NCBI RefSeq assembly: GCF_900103835.1
Contig: NZ_FNID01000014.1
Location: forward strand, 17,346-81,345
From: Acetanaerobacterium elongatum
GTDB lineage: Bacteria > Bacillota > Clostridia > Oscillospirales > Ruminococcaceae
Length of the DNA: 64,000 nucleotides
Direction: 5' to 3'
The translations under genes and the position numbers were made by a program. The notes beneath the pieces were generated by a model. That model saw only the letters and a program-made list of their open reading frames with translations. It had not been told where the DNA came from and did no database searches. This document shows positions 7,260-15,999 of this stretch, piece after piece. The stretch's first letter is position 1, and every line of letters starts with the position of its first letter.

Positions 7260-8438
7260 TTAATGATGGAACAGCCGGATACCCGTAAACGCCATGGCAA
7301 TGCCGTATTTATTACAGGTTGAAATAACATGGTCGTCGCGAATAGAGCCGCCGGGCTGTGCAATAAAGCTCACGCCGCTCTTGTGGGCGCGCTCGATGTT
7401 GTCGCCAAACGGGAAGAACGCGTCGCTGCCAAGCGCAACTCCCGAAACCTTGTCCAGCCATCTGCGTTTCTCAGCTAAGGTAAGCCGCTCGGGGCGAACG
7501 GCGAAAAGGTTCTGCCAAACGCCGTCGGCCAGCACGTCTTCGCACTCCTCCGAGATATAAACATCTATTGTGTTGTCGCGGTCGGCACGGCCAAGGCCCT
7601 CTTTAAACTTTAGGCCGAGCACCTGCGGGTGCTGGCGTAAAAACCAGTTGTCGGCCTTGCTGCCGGCAAGACGGGTGCAGTGGATGCGCGACTGCTGCCC
7701 CGCGCCGATGCCGATGGCCTGCCCGTCATAGACATAGCAAACAGAGTTGGACTGCGTATATTTCAGCACTATCAGCGAGATTACGAGGTCGCGCTTTGCG
7801 GAATCGGGCAGTGACTTATTCTCGGTGATGATATTCTCAAGCAGGCTCTCATCAATTTTTAGCTCGTTGCGCCCCTGCTCGAAGGTGATGCCGAACACAT
7901 CCTTGTGCTCGATGGGCGCGGGGGTGTAGGTAGGGTCAATCTTTATGATATTGTAGCTGCCCTTGCGCTTACCCTTTAGCAGCTCCAGCGCCTCCGGCTC
8001 GTAACCGGGAGCGATTACACCGTCGGAAACCTCTTTTACAATCAGCTTGGCGGTGGGCACGTCGCAGATATCGGAAAGGGCGATAAAGTCGCCGTAGGAA
8101 GACATACGGTCTGCACCTCTTGCACGCGCGTAGGCGCAGGCAAGCGGCGAAAGCTCCATGTCACCCACAAAGTAGATCTGCCGAAGGGTATCGGAAAGCT
8201 CCAGCCCTACCGCGGCGCCTGCGGGGCTTACGTGCTTAAACGAAGCGGCGGCGGGAAGGTTGGTGGCCGCCTTCAGCTCCTTTACCAGCTGCCAGCCGTT
8301 AAAGGCATCCAGGAAGTTAATATACCCCGGTCTGCCGCACAATACCTCGATAGGCAGGTTCTCGCCGTTTTTCATAAAGATTTTCGCGGGCTTCTGGTTC
8401 GGGTTGCAGCCGTATTTCAGTTCCATTTCGTTACTCAC
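7260..8438 (-). CDS. Stand-alone AICAR transformylase (PurH C-terminal half only)
   Basis: A 392-residue enzyme formylating AICAR to FAICAR with 10-formyl-THF. It corresponds to the transformylase domain of bifunctional PurH: LKYGCNPNQKPA at the start, ASFKHVSPAGAAVG, RGADRMSSYGDFIA and, at the end, FFPFGDNIERAHKSGV and AQPGGSIRDD. The N-terminal IMP-cyclohydrolase (MGS-fold) half is absent, and this is not truncation because the neighbouring purO-type gene supplies that step. The start is a GTG at 8438, 8 nt after GAGAGGTG; an ATG lies at 8426. It is 43 nt upstream of purD. Confidence 0.93.
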   Translation of the reverse strand: MSNEMELKYGCNPNQKPAKIFMKNGENLPIEVLCGRPGYINFLDAFNGWQLVKELKAATNLPAAASFKHVSPAGAAVGLELSDTLRQIYFVGDMELSPLACAYARARGADRMSSYGDFIALSDICDVPTAKLIVKEVSDGVIAPGYEPEALELLKGKRKGSYNIIKIDPTYTPAPIEHKDVFGITFEQGRNELKIDESLLENIITENKSLPDSAKRDLVISLIVLKYTQSNSVCYVYDGQAIGIGAGQQSRIHCTRLAGSKADNWFLRQHPQVLGLKFKEGLGRADRDNTIDVYISEECEDVLADGVWQNLFAVRPERLTLAEKRRWLDKVSGVALGSDAFFPFGDNIERAHKSGVSFIAQPGGSIRDDHVISTCNKYGIAMAFTGIRLFHH

Positions 8439-8485
8439 TTTATCTGCACCTCTCTATTTATATTGCAATTTCTGTCTATGCCTTC

Positions 8486-8557
8486 TGTAGGGGCGCGCAT
8501 TGCGCGTCTCTCCGATGAACATATGAATACCACGGACGGCCAATGACCGCCCCTACA
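8486..8557. repeat. 72-bp palindromic interspersed repeat
   Basis: The termini are TGTAGGGGCG and CGCCCCTACA. The inverted match continues inward for about 23 bp with 19 identities (shared CATTG and CGTC blocks). It lies in the purO-AICARFT spacer. Such GTAGGGGCG repeats are common in clostridial genomes. A related GTAGAGGCGGGGCC motif follows at 8577. The remainder of 8439-8690 holds no gene that I can see. Confidence 0.75.
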
Positions 8558-8690
8558 ATCCACCCTTTGACATACCGTAGAGGCGGGGCCTCCCGGATTA
8601 AAAACGGGGGGTGGGGGTGGGTTTCGAGAGGATAGAATTCAGGGGTTAATTTTATTACAAAAATATATTCTTTCCTCTTAAAAGCCAAAT

Positions 8691-9404
8691 TTATCGATTC
8701 TTATTTACAATACGGGTTTGTGCTGTGCCATCTTTTAGGCTGATGTAACGCACAAACAGCGAAACCTTGTTCTGCTCGTTTAAGCTTTCCCATAAAAGGC
8801 CTGTAAATTCGTCGATGCCGCCCTTGATAGCCACCCGCTCCGGCTCGCCCTCAAACGAGGGGATGGGGTTGCCGTCGCAGCGGTAGGTGTGAATAAACCG
8901 GCCCTCGCCCGCCAAAGGCTGGGGGTAATCGTAGAAAAAACGCTCGGCAGAGGCTTCAATGCCGCTGCTGCTCTTTAAAATCGAGAGCTTGTACTCAAAG
9001 GTGCCGTCTTTTACCTTCACCAACCCCGAGACACGAGGCGTAAAGTTCGGCGGATCGGGCTCAAAGGTGCGGGTGCGCAGTGCGTCCTCAAACGCCTTGC
9101 CCTGTAAAAGATAATCACAAACCGTATCGGTCTGGTCGCCGTTGGTCACGACGGTTGTATCCCCCAGCACACGCACGGGGGCGTAGATGATAAGCGATGG
9201 GTCACTCAGCTTGGATTCATCGAACGCCTTGGTTTTAATACCGCCGTCACACTCTACAAACACACGATTGCGGCTGTTCTCGCTGCGTCCCATGATGAAA
9301 TAGACAATCACGGCAGAGGCGCCGTCCTCGCTCTTACCGATGATAATCCCTCGGCCCGGGTAGGTATTCGCGGTTAGCTCTTTTTTCAAATCAAGCATCT
9401 GCAT
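8691..9404 (-). CDS. purO: PurO-type IMP cyclohydrolase
   Basis: A 237-residue protein of the archaeal-type IMP cyclohydrolase family, closing FAICAR to IMP, the last step of the pathway. The N-terminal hallmark is YPGRGIIIG, followed by VYFIMGRSENSRNR, the characteristic GRS-NSRNR segment. The family was first known from archaea and occurs in many Clostridia. Its position directly before the AICAR transformylase completes the split PurH function. The start at the ATG 9404 (AAAGG 12 nt upstream) is preferred: a longer frame to 9488 would overlap the GNAT gene and lacks the family start. Confidence 0.88.
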   Translation of the reverse strand: MQMLDLKKELTANTYPGRGIIIGKSEDGASAVIVYFIMGRSENSRNRVFVECDGGIKTKAFDESKLSDPSLIIYAPVRVLGDTTVVTNGDQTDTVCDYLLQGKAFEDALRTRTFEPDPPNFTPRVSGLVKVKDGTFEYKLSILKSSSGIEASAERFFYDYPQPLAGEGRFIHTYRCDGNPIPSFEGEPERVAIKGGIDEFTGLLWESLNEQNKVSLFVRYISLKDGTAQTRIVNKNR

Positions 9405-9445
9405 GGTATTAACCAGCCTTTCCGGTTTTACTGATGCACTCTTTA

Positions 9446-9913
9446 TTATGTAAGCTGCAGCCGCATTTCCGTTTCCGGCTGCTGCCACACTTGAAAGCCC
9501 AGCTTTTCGTAAAGCGGCTTACCCGCCTCGGTGGCGGAAAGCTCGATATAGGATATGTTCATATTTTTAGCGCACTGTATCAGAAGCTCCAGCACCTGAG
9601 TGGCACAGCCCCTCTTGCGGTACTCGGGGTAGGTATATACATTTAAAACGGTTGCGGTCTTACCCGTAATAAACCTTGGGTTCGCGGGTTTTTCGTTGAT
9701 TGCAAGATACGCTGTGGAAACCACCTTGCCGCTATCCTCACACAGGACGGCTAAAAAGTCGTGGTTCAGATGTGCGGAAAAATAGCCTTGCAGTTGCGCG
9801 CGCAGGGCTTGTTCGGCCTTGGGCTCCAGCCGCCCGAAATGGTGAGCCAGATACTCCAGGCGCAGCTTAATCAGGGTATCGATGTCCTTCGTTTCAGCCA
9901 CTCGTACCGTCAT
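9446..9913 (-). CDS. GNAT-family N-acetyltransferase
   Basis: A 155-residue acetyl-CoA-dependent acyltransferase, substrate unknown. The acetyl-CoA binding segment YPEYRKRGCATQVLELL (about 105-122) and the C-terminal ELSATEAGKPLYEKLGF motif are clear. The N-terminus (MTVRVAETKDIDTLIKLR) is the usual first strand and helix. The start at 9913 has AGAGGG 7 nt upstream; a longer frame into purN lacks family features. It lies inside the purine operon between purN and purO, where no purine step requires acetylation, so it may be a hitchhiker or modify a pathway protein. Confidence 0.88.
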   Translation of the reverse strand: MTVRVAETKDIDTLIKLRLEYLAHHFGRLEPKAEQALRAQLQGYFSAHLNHDFLAVLCEDSGKVVSTAYLAINEKPANPRFITGKTATVLNVYTYPEYRKRGCATQVLELLIQCAKNMNISYIELSATEAGKPLYEKLGFQVWQQPETEMRLQLT

Positions 9914-9936
9914 ATACAAACCCTCTTTCGATGAAG

Positions 9937-10539
9937 CTAGCGTGCCGCGTCCAGTTCGGCACTGAGCATGGCAACCGCCTTGGGCAGAATCACCCACTCG
10001 GCCTCCTGCATCACACGCTTTTGCAGTACCTCCGGGGTATCGCCCTCCTGAATCTCCACTGCCTTTTGCAGCAGAATTTTGCCGCCGTCGGTAACCTCAT
10101 TCACCAGATGCACGGTAGCGCCGGTTACTTTAACCCCATAGCTGAGCGCCGCCTCGTGCACCTTTAAGCCGTAAAAGCCGTCGCCGCAGAACGAGGGAAT
10201 AAGCGACGGGTGAACATTTACAATACGGTCACGGTACGCGTTTATTACAGCCGGGCCAAGGATGCACAAAAACCCTGCCAGTACCACCAGCTGAATATCG
10301 TGTTCTTTCAGCACCTTCGCCAGAGCCTCGTCAAACGCCTGTGCGGTTTCGTACTCCTTGCGCGCCACCACGGCGGTTGGAATGCCGTGCGCCCCCGCAC
10401 GTTCAAGCGCGTAGGCCTTATGGTTGCTTGCCACCACAAGGGTAACCGTGCCGCAGGGGTTTTCGCCCCTGTCCTGCGCATCCAAGAGTGCCTGCAAATT
10501 GGTTCCGCCGCCCGAAACCAGCACCGCGATGTTTATCAT
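9937..10539 (-). CDS. purN: Phosphoribosylglycinamide formyltransferase
   Basis: A 200-residue folate-dependent GAR transformylase. The N-terminus INIAVLVSGGGTNLQALLD is the phosphate loop. NVHPSLIPSF (with the catalytic His), GVKVTGATVHLVNEVTDGG and the conserved downstream Asp follow in order. Normal length. It lies 49 nt after purM and 23 nt before the GNAT gene. The RBS is GAAAGG with a 13-nt spacer, the long-spacer pattern seen repeatedly in this window. Confidence 0.96.
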   Translation of the reverse strand: MINIAVLVSGGGTNLQALLDAQDRGENPCGTVTLVVASNHKAYALERAGAHGIPTAVVARKEYETAQAFDEALAKVLKEHDIQLVVLAGFLCILGPAVINAYRDRIVNVHPSLIPSFCGDGFYGLKVHEAALSYGVKVTGATVHLVNEVTDGGKILLQKAVEIQEGDTPEVLQKRVMQEAEWVILPKAVAMLSAELDAAR

Positions 10540-10588
10540 ACTTATCCCATGCCTTTCAAAGTGTCGCGAAATCTGGCGCGCCGCCTGT

Positions 10589-11623
10589 TTATGCGATGAT
10601 TACGCCTTCATCACCCACAACAACCTCGCCGATTACCCTGGCGGTCTCGCCGGCTTCGGTGAGTACTTTCAGGGCTGTTTGAGCCTCGCTCTGCGGCACA
10701 ATCACGCACATACCGGTGCCCATGTTGTAGGTGTTGAACATATCGCGCTCGTCAATGCCGCCCTTTTGCTGAATGAGCTTGAAGATGGGCGGAATCACAA
10801 GGCTTTTTTTGTCAATCTTCGCCGTTAAGCCCTTGGGCAGCGCGCGGGGGATATTCTCGTAAAAACCGCCGCCGGTGATATGGCTGATGCTCTTAATCTT
10901 TACCGCATCCATCAGCGCAAGAATTGCCTTCACATAGATGCGGGTAGGGGTGAGCAGCTCTTCGCCCAGTGTTTTGCCAAGCTCGGGGTAGTATTCGCCA
11001 AGGTTTGCGTTCTCGATATCGAATACCTTGCGTACAAGCGAGAAGCCGTTGGAATGCACACCGGAGGAGGCTAAAGAGATGATTGTATCGCCAGCCTTCA
11101 CGTTCTCGTTATCCAGAATGCGCGCTTTATCCACCACGCCCACAGAAAAGCCCGCAAGGTCGTACTCGTCGGGGGAATAGAAGCCGGGCATCTCGGCGGT
11201 TTCGCCGCCTACCAGTGAGGCGCCTGCCTGACGGCAGCCGTCGGCTACGCCCGAAACGATGTCGGCCACCCGCTCGGGGATATTCTTGCCCACCGCAACG
11301 TAATCCAAAAAGACGAGCGGCTTTGCACCCGAGCAGATAATGTCGTTTACGCACATCGCCACGCAGTCGATACCCACGGTGTTGTGCTTATTCATTAAAA
11401 AGGCCAGCTTAAGCTTGGTGCCTACGCCGTCGGTGCCCGAAACCAGCACCGGCTTTTCAATGCCGGTTAAATCCAGCTCAAAAAGCCCGCCGAAGCCGCC
11501 GATACCCGAAAGCACCCCTTTGGTAAAGGTAGACGCCACCGAGCTTTTCATCAGTTCCACAGCCTTGTACCCCGCGGTAACATCCACGCCCGCAGCCTTG
11601 TAGCTTTCGCTGAAGCTCTTCAT
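10589..11623 (-). CDS. purM: AIR synthetase (phosphoribosylformylglycinamidine cyclo-ligase)
   Basis: A 344-residue ATP-dependent cyclase, purine step 5. Family landmarks in order are [35 protein letters not shown] (metal/ATP loop), [26 protein letters not shown] and [16 protein letters not shown]. Full length. It is preceded by a spacer with a TCGGCTTCGCCGA hairpin and an AAAGGATGGTCA ribosome-site phrase resembling those before glnQ and ntpB. Confidence 0.97.
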   Translation of the reverse strand: MKSFSESYKAAGVDVTAGYKAVELMKSSVASTFTKGVLSGIGGFGGLFELDLTGIEKPVLVSGTDGVGTKLKLAFLMNKHNTVGIDCVAMCVNDIICSGAKPLVFLDYVAVGKNIPERVADIVSGVADGCRQAGASLVGGETAEMPGFYSPDEYDLAGFSVGVVDKARILDNENVKAGDTIISLASSGVHSNGFSLVRKVFDIENANLGEYYPELGKTLGEELLTPTRIYVKAILALMDAVKIKSISHITGGGFYENIPRALPKGLTAKIDKKSLVIPPIFKLIQQKGGIDERDMFNTYNMGTGMCVIVPQSEAQTALKVLTEAGETARVIGEVVVGDEGVIIA

Positions 11624-11664
11624 TTAATTGACCATCCTTTCGCTATTTCGGAAGTTTTGATCTG

Positions 11665-11677
11665 TCGGCGAAGCCGA
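11665..11677 (-). other. Small hairpin in the purF-purM spacer
   Basis: TCGGC, TTC, GCCGA stem-loop on the minus strand, with the purM ribosome-site phrase AAAGGATGGTCA about 35 nt downstream. It resembles the last hairpin and RBS of the family-2 module at 21592-21696, but the rest of that module is not recognisable. Confidence 0.4.
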
Positions 11678-11716
11678 TTGCTCCATGTATATCCCGCTAC
11701 ACTGGGGTAAAACGGG

Positions 11717-13147
11717 TTAGTCGTTTTTAGCACTGATCTTGCTTTCAAACTTATCCTTGCTGATATTAACGGGCGTTTCCACCGGGTAGTTGCCCGTAAA
11801 GCAGGCGTCGCAGAAGCCGCAGCGCGCGCCCTCGGCAATCCGCCTTACGCTGTCGGTGCTGATGAAGCCGAGGCTGTCTACGCCGATCTCCTTCGCAATC
11901 TCGTCAATCGACATCTTGCAGGCGATGAGATTTTCCTTACTGTCGATATCGGTGCCAAAGTAGCAGGGGTTCATAAACGGCGGCGCGGAGATGCGCATAT
12001 GTATCTCCTTGGCACCCGCCTCGCGCACCAGCTTTACAATCCGAGCACTGGTGGTACCGCGCACGATGGAGTCATCCACCAGCACCACGCGCTTGCCCGC
12101 CACGGTGGCCTTAAGCACGTTGAGCTTGATTTTTACCGCGTCCTCGCGCTGCGCCTGAGAGGGCTGGATGAAGGTTCTGCCCACATAGCGGTTTTTGATA
12201 AGCCCGATACCGTAGGGGATACCCGACTGCCGTGAATAACCGATGGCGGCGTCCAGCCCCGAATCGGGCACACCAACCACTACATCTGCCTGTACAGGGT
12301 GCTCCAGCGCAAGGTATGCGCCCGCCCGCAGACGTGCATTGTGCACCGAAGCCCCTTCTATTACCGAATCGGGCCGTGCGAAATAGATAAACTCAAATAC
12401 GCACAGGCTGCCCTTCTGCCCCTTGCAGTGACCCTTGAGGCTGCGGATGCCGTTTTTATCCACCACCACAATCTCGCCGGGGTCAAGGTCACGGATAAAC
12501 TCGGCACCGAGGCTGTCTAATGCGCAGCTTTCAGAGGCAAATACAATGTCCTCTCCGCGTCTGCCCATGCAGAGCGGCCTGAAGCCCACCGGGTCACGCG
12601 CCGCGATAAGCTTTTGCGGTGACATGATAATCAGCGAGTAGGCGCCCTTAATCTTCTCCATTGCCTTTTCCACGGCAGCCTCGATGCTGGGGGCATTTAA
12701 GCGCGCCTGTGTAATAATGTAGGCAATAACCTCGGTATCGTTGGTGGTGTGGAAGATGGCCCCGCCCATTTCAAGCTCCTCGCGCAGGGTATCGGCGTTC
12801 ACAAGATTGCCGTTGTGCGCCAGCACCATCTTGCCCTTTACATGCTTAATCACCAGCGGCTGCGCATTTAAGCGGCTCTGGTTTCCGGTGGTGGAATAGC
12901 GTACATGCCCCACCGCCATATTGCCCTCGCCGAGCTTTTTGAGCACATCGGCATTAAACACCTCGGGCACAAGACCGATGTCTTTATGTGCGGTAATCAC
13001 ACCGTCGTCGTTAACCGCAATACCGCAGCTTTCCTGCCCGCGGTGCTGCAGCGCGTACAGCGCAAAATAGGCGCTGGCCGCAACCGGGCCGCGCTCCTTG
13101 GAATAGATTCCAAAAACGCCGCATTCCTCATGGATGGTATCAAACAT
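11717..13147 (-). CDS. purF: Amidophosphoribosyltransferase (glutamine PRPP amidotransferase)
   Basis: A 476-residue enzyme that commits PRPP to purine synthesis. The short propeptide MFDTIHEE precedes Cys9, the N-terminal nucleophile, as in B. subtilis-type enzymes. The PRPP-binding loop is VVLVDDSIVRGTT. The C-terminal CGFCDACFTGNYPVE, together with upstream cysteines, fits ligands of the [4Fe-4S] cluster of the clostridial/Bacillus class. Full length. It lies third in the purE-C-F-M-N order and is expected to be feedback inhibited by nucleotides (family knowledge). Confidence 0.97.
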   Translation of the reverse strand: MFDTIHEECGVFGIYSKERGPVAASAYFALYALQHRGQESCGIAVNDDGVITAHKDIGLVPEVFNADVLKKLGEGNMAVGHVRYSTTGNQSRLNAQPLVIKHVKGKMVLAHNGNLVNADTLREELEMGGAIFHTTNDTEVIAYIITQARLNAPSIEAAVEKAMEKIKGAYSLIIMSPQKLIAARDPVGFRPLCMGRRGEDIVFASESCALDSLGAEFIRDLDPGEIVVVDKNGIRSLKGHCKGQKGSLCVFEFIYFARPDSVIEGASVHNARLRAGAYLALEHPVQADVVVGVPDSGLDAAIGYSRQSGIPYGIGLIKNRYVGRTFIQPSQAQREDAVKIKLNVLKATVAGKRVVLVDDSIVRGTTSARIVKLVREAGAKEIHMRISAPPFMNPCYFGTDIDSKENLIACKMSIDEIAKEIGVDSLGFISTDSVRRIAEGARCGFCDACFTGNYPVETPVNISKDKFESKISAKND

Positions 13148-13198
13148 GGTAAACCGCCATTTCTCCGGCTGAAAAACGAAAGATTCTTTATAGATGCT

Positions 13199-13231
13199 CT
13201 GTATCCCCTTTTGCCGGAACAGGGGATACAG
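13199..13231 (-). other. Stable hairpin in the purC-purF spacer
   Basis: A perfect 11-bp stem CTGTATCCCCT/AGGGGATACAG with an 11-nt loop. No T-run follows on either strand, so it is not an obvious terminator. It could be a processing or stabilising element between purC and purF. The rest of the 150-nt spacer shows nothing else. Confidence 0.6.
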
Positions 13232-13298
13232 GAAACATTCAACTATATCAAAATTACATTCAGGCCGTAACGCCAGACAATCTGCCAGCGCGGCAGGA

Positions 13299-14009
13299 TT
13301 ATTCGCCCAGCAGGCGCTTCATAATCTCGTGGTAGGCATCCTCTACGCCGCCAAGGTCGCGACGGAAACGGTCTTTATCCAGCTTCTCGCCGGTTTTACT
13401 GTCCCAGAAGCGGCAGGTGTCGGGCGAAATCTCGTCGGCCAGCACGATGGTGCCGTCAGCAAGGCGGCCAAACTCCAGCTTGAAGTCGATGAGCTCAATG
13501 CCAAGGTCTTTTAAATAGTCGGTTAAAATCTGGTTCACCTTAAAGGAGTACGCGGCTATCGTAGCAAGCTCTTCGCTGGTGGCAAGCTGCATGGCGTAGA
13601 TGTGGTAGTCGTTGATCATCGGGTCGCCCAGTTCGTCATCCTTATAGCAGTACTCCAGCACGGTGCGCGCAAGCTTTGTGCCCTCGGGCAGACCGAGGCG
13701 TTTGGAAAGCGAGCCTGCCGCGATGTTGCGCACAATAACCTCAATGGGTACAATCTTAACCTTCTTTACCAGCGTCTCGCGGTCGGAAAGCTCCTTTACC
13801 AGATGGGTGGGGATGCCCTTGCTCTCAAGCAGCTTCATCAGGTGGTTGGTTACGCGGTTGTTGATAACGCCCTTTTCAGCGATGGTGCCCTTTTTCAGGC
13901 CGTTAAACGCGGTGGCGTCGTCCTTATAATCTACGATAAAAAGATTGGGGTCATCGGTGGCAAATACCTTCTTGGCTTTTCCTTCATAAACCTGTTCCAG
14001 CTTCTGCAT
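13299..14009 (-). CDS. purC: SAICAR synthetase
   Basis: A 236-residue ligase that joins aspartate to CAIR. It starts [18 protein letters not shown], and carries [22 protein letters not shown] and [10 protein letters not shown] segments and [12 protein letters not shown], the catalytic and substrate motifs of the bacterial family. Normal length for the short bacterial form. GGAGG lies upstream of the ATG, 26 nt after the purE stop. Confidence 0.97.
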   Translation of the reverse strand: MQKLEQVYEGKAKKVFATDDPNLFIVDYKDDATAFNGLKKGTIAEKGVINNRVTNHLMKLLESKGIPTHLVKELSDRETLVKKVKIVPIEVIVRNIAAGSLSKRLGLPEGTKLARTVLEYCYKDDELGDPMINDYHIYAMQLATSEELATIAAYSFKVNQILTDYLKDLGIELIDFKLEFGRLADGTIVLADEISPDTCRFWDSKTGEKLDKDRFRRDLGGVEDAYHEIMKRLLGE

Positions 14010-14035
14010 GTTAAATTCCTCCGTATATTTAAATT

Positions 14036-14539
14036 TTAAAGATTCTTAAGCTTCTCCTGTACGGCCTTATCGGCGGCAAGTACGCCTTGCTCCATCTCGG
14101 CCTTATAAGCGGCAAGCTTGTCCGCAAGAGCGGCATCGCTAACGCCCAGTATCTGTACCGCCAGCAGCGCCGCGTTGTCGGCCCCGTCGATGGCCACTGT
14201 GGCAACCGGAACGCCCTTGGGCATCTGCACGGTGGAAAGCAGTGCGTCCAGCCCGTCAAGGGTAGACGATTTAATCGGAACCCCGATTACCGGCAGGGTG
14301 GTATGCGCCGCCAATACACCAGCCAGATGCGCCGCCTTGCCCGCCGCCGCAATGATGGCGCCGTAGCCGTTTTCGCGCGCGTTTTTAGAAAAGGCGCAGG
14401 CCTGCTCGGGGGTGCGGTGTGCCGACATCACATGCACCGTAGCCTCTACCCCAAATTTTTTAAGTGTTGCTATCGCGCCCTGCATGGCGGCAAGGTCGCT
14501 GTCGCTGCCCATAACAATCGCCACTTTTTTATTCTGCAT
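14036..14539 (-). CDS. purE: N5-CAIR mutase (class I PurE)
   Basis: A 167-residue enzyme converting N5-CAIR to CAIR. The signature [12 protein letters not shown], then [25 protein letters not shown] and PVIGVPI are present. It is the first pur gene after a terminated upstream RNA. No purK is seen in the window, so the N5-CAIR supply must come from elsewhere. The RBS is GGAAAGGG with about 12 nt to the ATG. I see no convincing separate promoter between the RNA terminator and this gene apart from AT-rich sequence at 14560-14600, so read-through may contribute. Confidence 0.96.
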   Translation of the reverse strand: MQNKKVAIVMGSDSDLAAMQGAIATLKKFGVEATVHVMSAHRTPEQACAFSKNARENGYGAIIAAAGKAAHLAGVLAAHTTLPVIGVPIKSSTLDGLDALLSTVQMPKGVPVATVAIDGADNAALLAVQILGVSDAALADKLAAYKAEMEQGVLAADKAVQEKLKNL

Positions 14540-14607
14540 TTTACACTCATACCCTTTCCAATGATGCTTCCTTTTATTATTGACCTAATCACACACCAAA
14601 ATCACTT

Positions 14608-14842
14608 AAAAACAAATACAGGCTATGGTGGGATACACCATAGCCTGCAGCTATTCTATCGTCCTATCGCAGGATGCACTTAAGGCCTTGCAGATGCTCG
14701 ACGCCCTTTTGGCTGCACTACACCCGCAGCAGTTTCCGGGGCCTATCCGCCTATTGTTTGAAAAAGCCATCGCACCCATATGGTTCATAACGAAGCACCC
14801 TCCGCAACATACGACATACGGACATATTACGCTATTAATCAG
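14608..14842 (-). ncRNA. 6S-like RNA upstream of purE
   Basis: An independent unit of about 235 nt with a near-consensus promoter and a strong terminator, and no reading frame. It folds as a rod. GGGUGC pairs with GCAUCC as part of a closing region. A large central bubble follows; its 3' strand includes GCAAGGCCUUAAG, like the AAGCCUUAA of E. coli 6S RNA. Then comes a 12-pair helix (CGAUGGCUUUUU with AAAAGGGCGUCG, one mismatch) and an apical GCUGC/GCAGC hairpin. That architecture is typical of 6S RNA, which mimics an open promoter and binds housekeeping RNA polymerase. I tested purine, ZTP and PRPP riboswitch consensus by eye and saw no match. The identification is structural and not certain. 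Confidence 0.55.
14619..14647 (-). terminator. Intrinsic terminator of the 6S-like RNA
   Basis: A perfect 12-bp stem, CAGGCTATGGTG/CACCATAGCCTG, with a TATCC loop and then TATTTGTTTTT on the minus strand, upstream of purE. Confidence 0.9.
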
Positions 14843-14848
14843 AATTCT

Positions 14849-14877
14849 ATTGTAATGTATCCGTAAATTAAAAGCAA
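14849..14877 (-). promoter_or_regulatory. Promoter of the 6S-like RNA
   Basis: TTGCTT, 17 bp, TACAAT on the minus strand. The predicted start is near 14842. Confidence 0.75.
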
Positions 14878-14955
14878 TGTCATTTCGGTAAAATCGTTTA
14901 GTTGCAGTAAAACGCCAGCGCTTTAGGTGGGTAAATTGTGCACAAATACAAGCTG

Positions 14956-15894
14956 TTACTGCTCAATATTCTTATCGGTGAGCAGCTCCTTTACCGAGGT
15001 GGTTAGCCCGGCAAGCGACTGAATCTCGGAAGGGATGATAATCTTGGTAGCCTTACCGTCGCAGGCCTTCACAAGCGCTTCAAAGCTCTTAATCGCCAAT
15101 ACCCGGTCGCTGGGATTGGCTTCGTTAAGCATTTTAATACTGTCAGCCAGTGCCTTCTGTACCATCATCACCGACTGCGCCTCGCCCTCGGCCTCGCGGA
15201 TCTTCTGCTCCCTTACCGCGTCGGCACGCAGAATGGCGGATTCCTTCTCTGCCTCAGCCTTTAAGATTGCCGACTCCTTCATACCTTCCGCCACAAGAAT
15301 CTGGCTTCTCTTTTCACCCTCGGCGCGCAGGATGGACTCACGGCGCTCACGCTCGGCCTTCATCTGCTTTTCCATCGCGTCCTGAATCTCACGCGGGGGC
15401 AGAATATTCTTAAGCTCTACGCGGTTAACCTTAATGCCCCACTTATCGGTGGCGATATCAAGGATGGTGGTCATCTTGCTGTTAATCGTATCGCGGGAGG
15501 AAAGGGTGGCATCCAGCTCCAGCTCGCCGATGAGGTTACGCAGGGTGGTGGCGGTTAAAAACTCGATGGCAGACATGGGGTTTTCCACGCCGTAGGCATA
15601 GAGCTTCGGGTCGGTAATATAAAAGAACACCACCGTATCAATCTGCATAGTTACGTTATCCTTGGTGATTACAGGCTGGGGCCTAAAATCGGCAACCTGT
15701 TCCTTTAAGGTAACACGCTTTGCTATGCGATCAATAAACGGAACCTTGAAATGCAGGCCGGTCTGCCATGTTGTCTTATAGGTTCCCAAACGTTCCACTA
15801 CATAGGCGCTTGCCTGCGGTACAATCTTGATGTTGGCAATGATAAATAAAAAGACAACCAGCGCGATAATCCCAATAATAATTTCACCAGGCAT
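14956..15894 (-). CDS. SPFH/band-7 (stomatin/QmcA-like) membrane protein
   Basis: A 312-residue protein with one N-terminal TM segment (about 5-22). The band-7 domain (about 28-190) includes VVERLGTYKTTWQTGLHFKV and LPPREIQDAMEKQMKAERER, followed by a long Ala/Glu/Lys coiled coil (about 185-260). Such proteins oligomerise on membranes and are linked to membrane domains and proteolysis. The gene follows the NfeD-like gene on the same strand, the classic stomatin-NfeD pairing, which supports a joint function. It ends 78 nt before the promoter of the 6S-like RNA. Confidence 0.93.
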   Translation of the reverse strand: MPGEIIIGIIALVVFLFIIANIKIVPQASAYVVERLGTYKTTWQTGLHFKVPFIDRIAKRVTLKEQVADFRPQPVITKDNVTMQIDTVVFFYITDPKLYAYGVENPMSAIEFLTATTLRNLIGELELDATLSSRDTINSKMTTILDIATDKWGIKVNRVELKNILPPREIQDAMEKQMKAERERRESILRAEGEKRSQILVAEGMKESAILKAEAEKESAILRADAVREQKIREAEGEAQSVMMVQKALADSIKMLNEANPSDRVLAIKSFEALVKACDGKATKIIIPSEIQSLAGLTTSVKELLTDKNIEQ

Positions 15895-15999
15895 AGTTAC
15901 TCCATTCTGCCGCTTTGCACCGGCACTTGCTTATGTATCCCTGCTCCGTCCCCATGCAAAGATGATTTGGGGAGGAGCTAAACTACCAGCTTATGAGCA

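Noticed and set aside
7260..8438. AICAR transformylase gene read as a truncated purH
   Set aside because: The start has a proper GTG and GAGAGGTG, and the missing activity is encoded next door by a PurO-type gene, so it is a stand-alone enzyme.
14540..14880. Purine, ZTP or PRPP riboswitch before purE
   Set aside because: The upstream RNA has its own terminator but lacks the conserved cores of these classes by eye. Its rod-like fold fits 6S RNA better.
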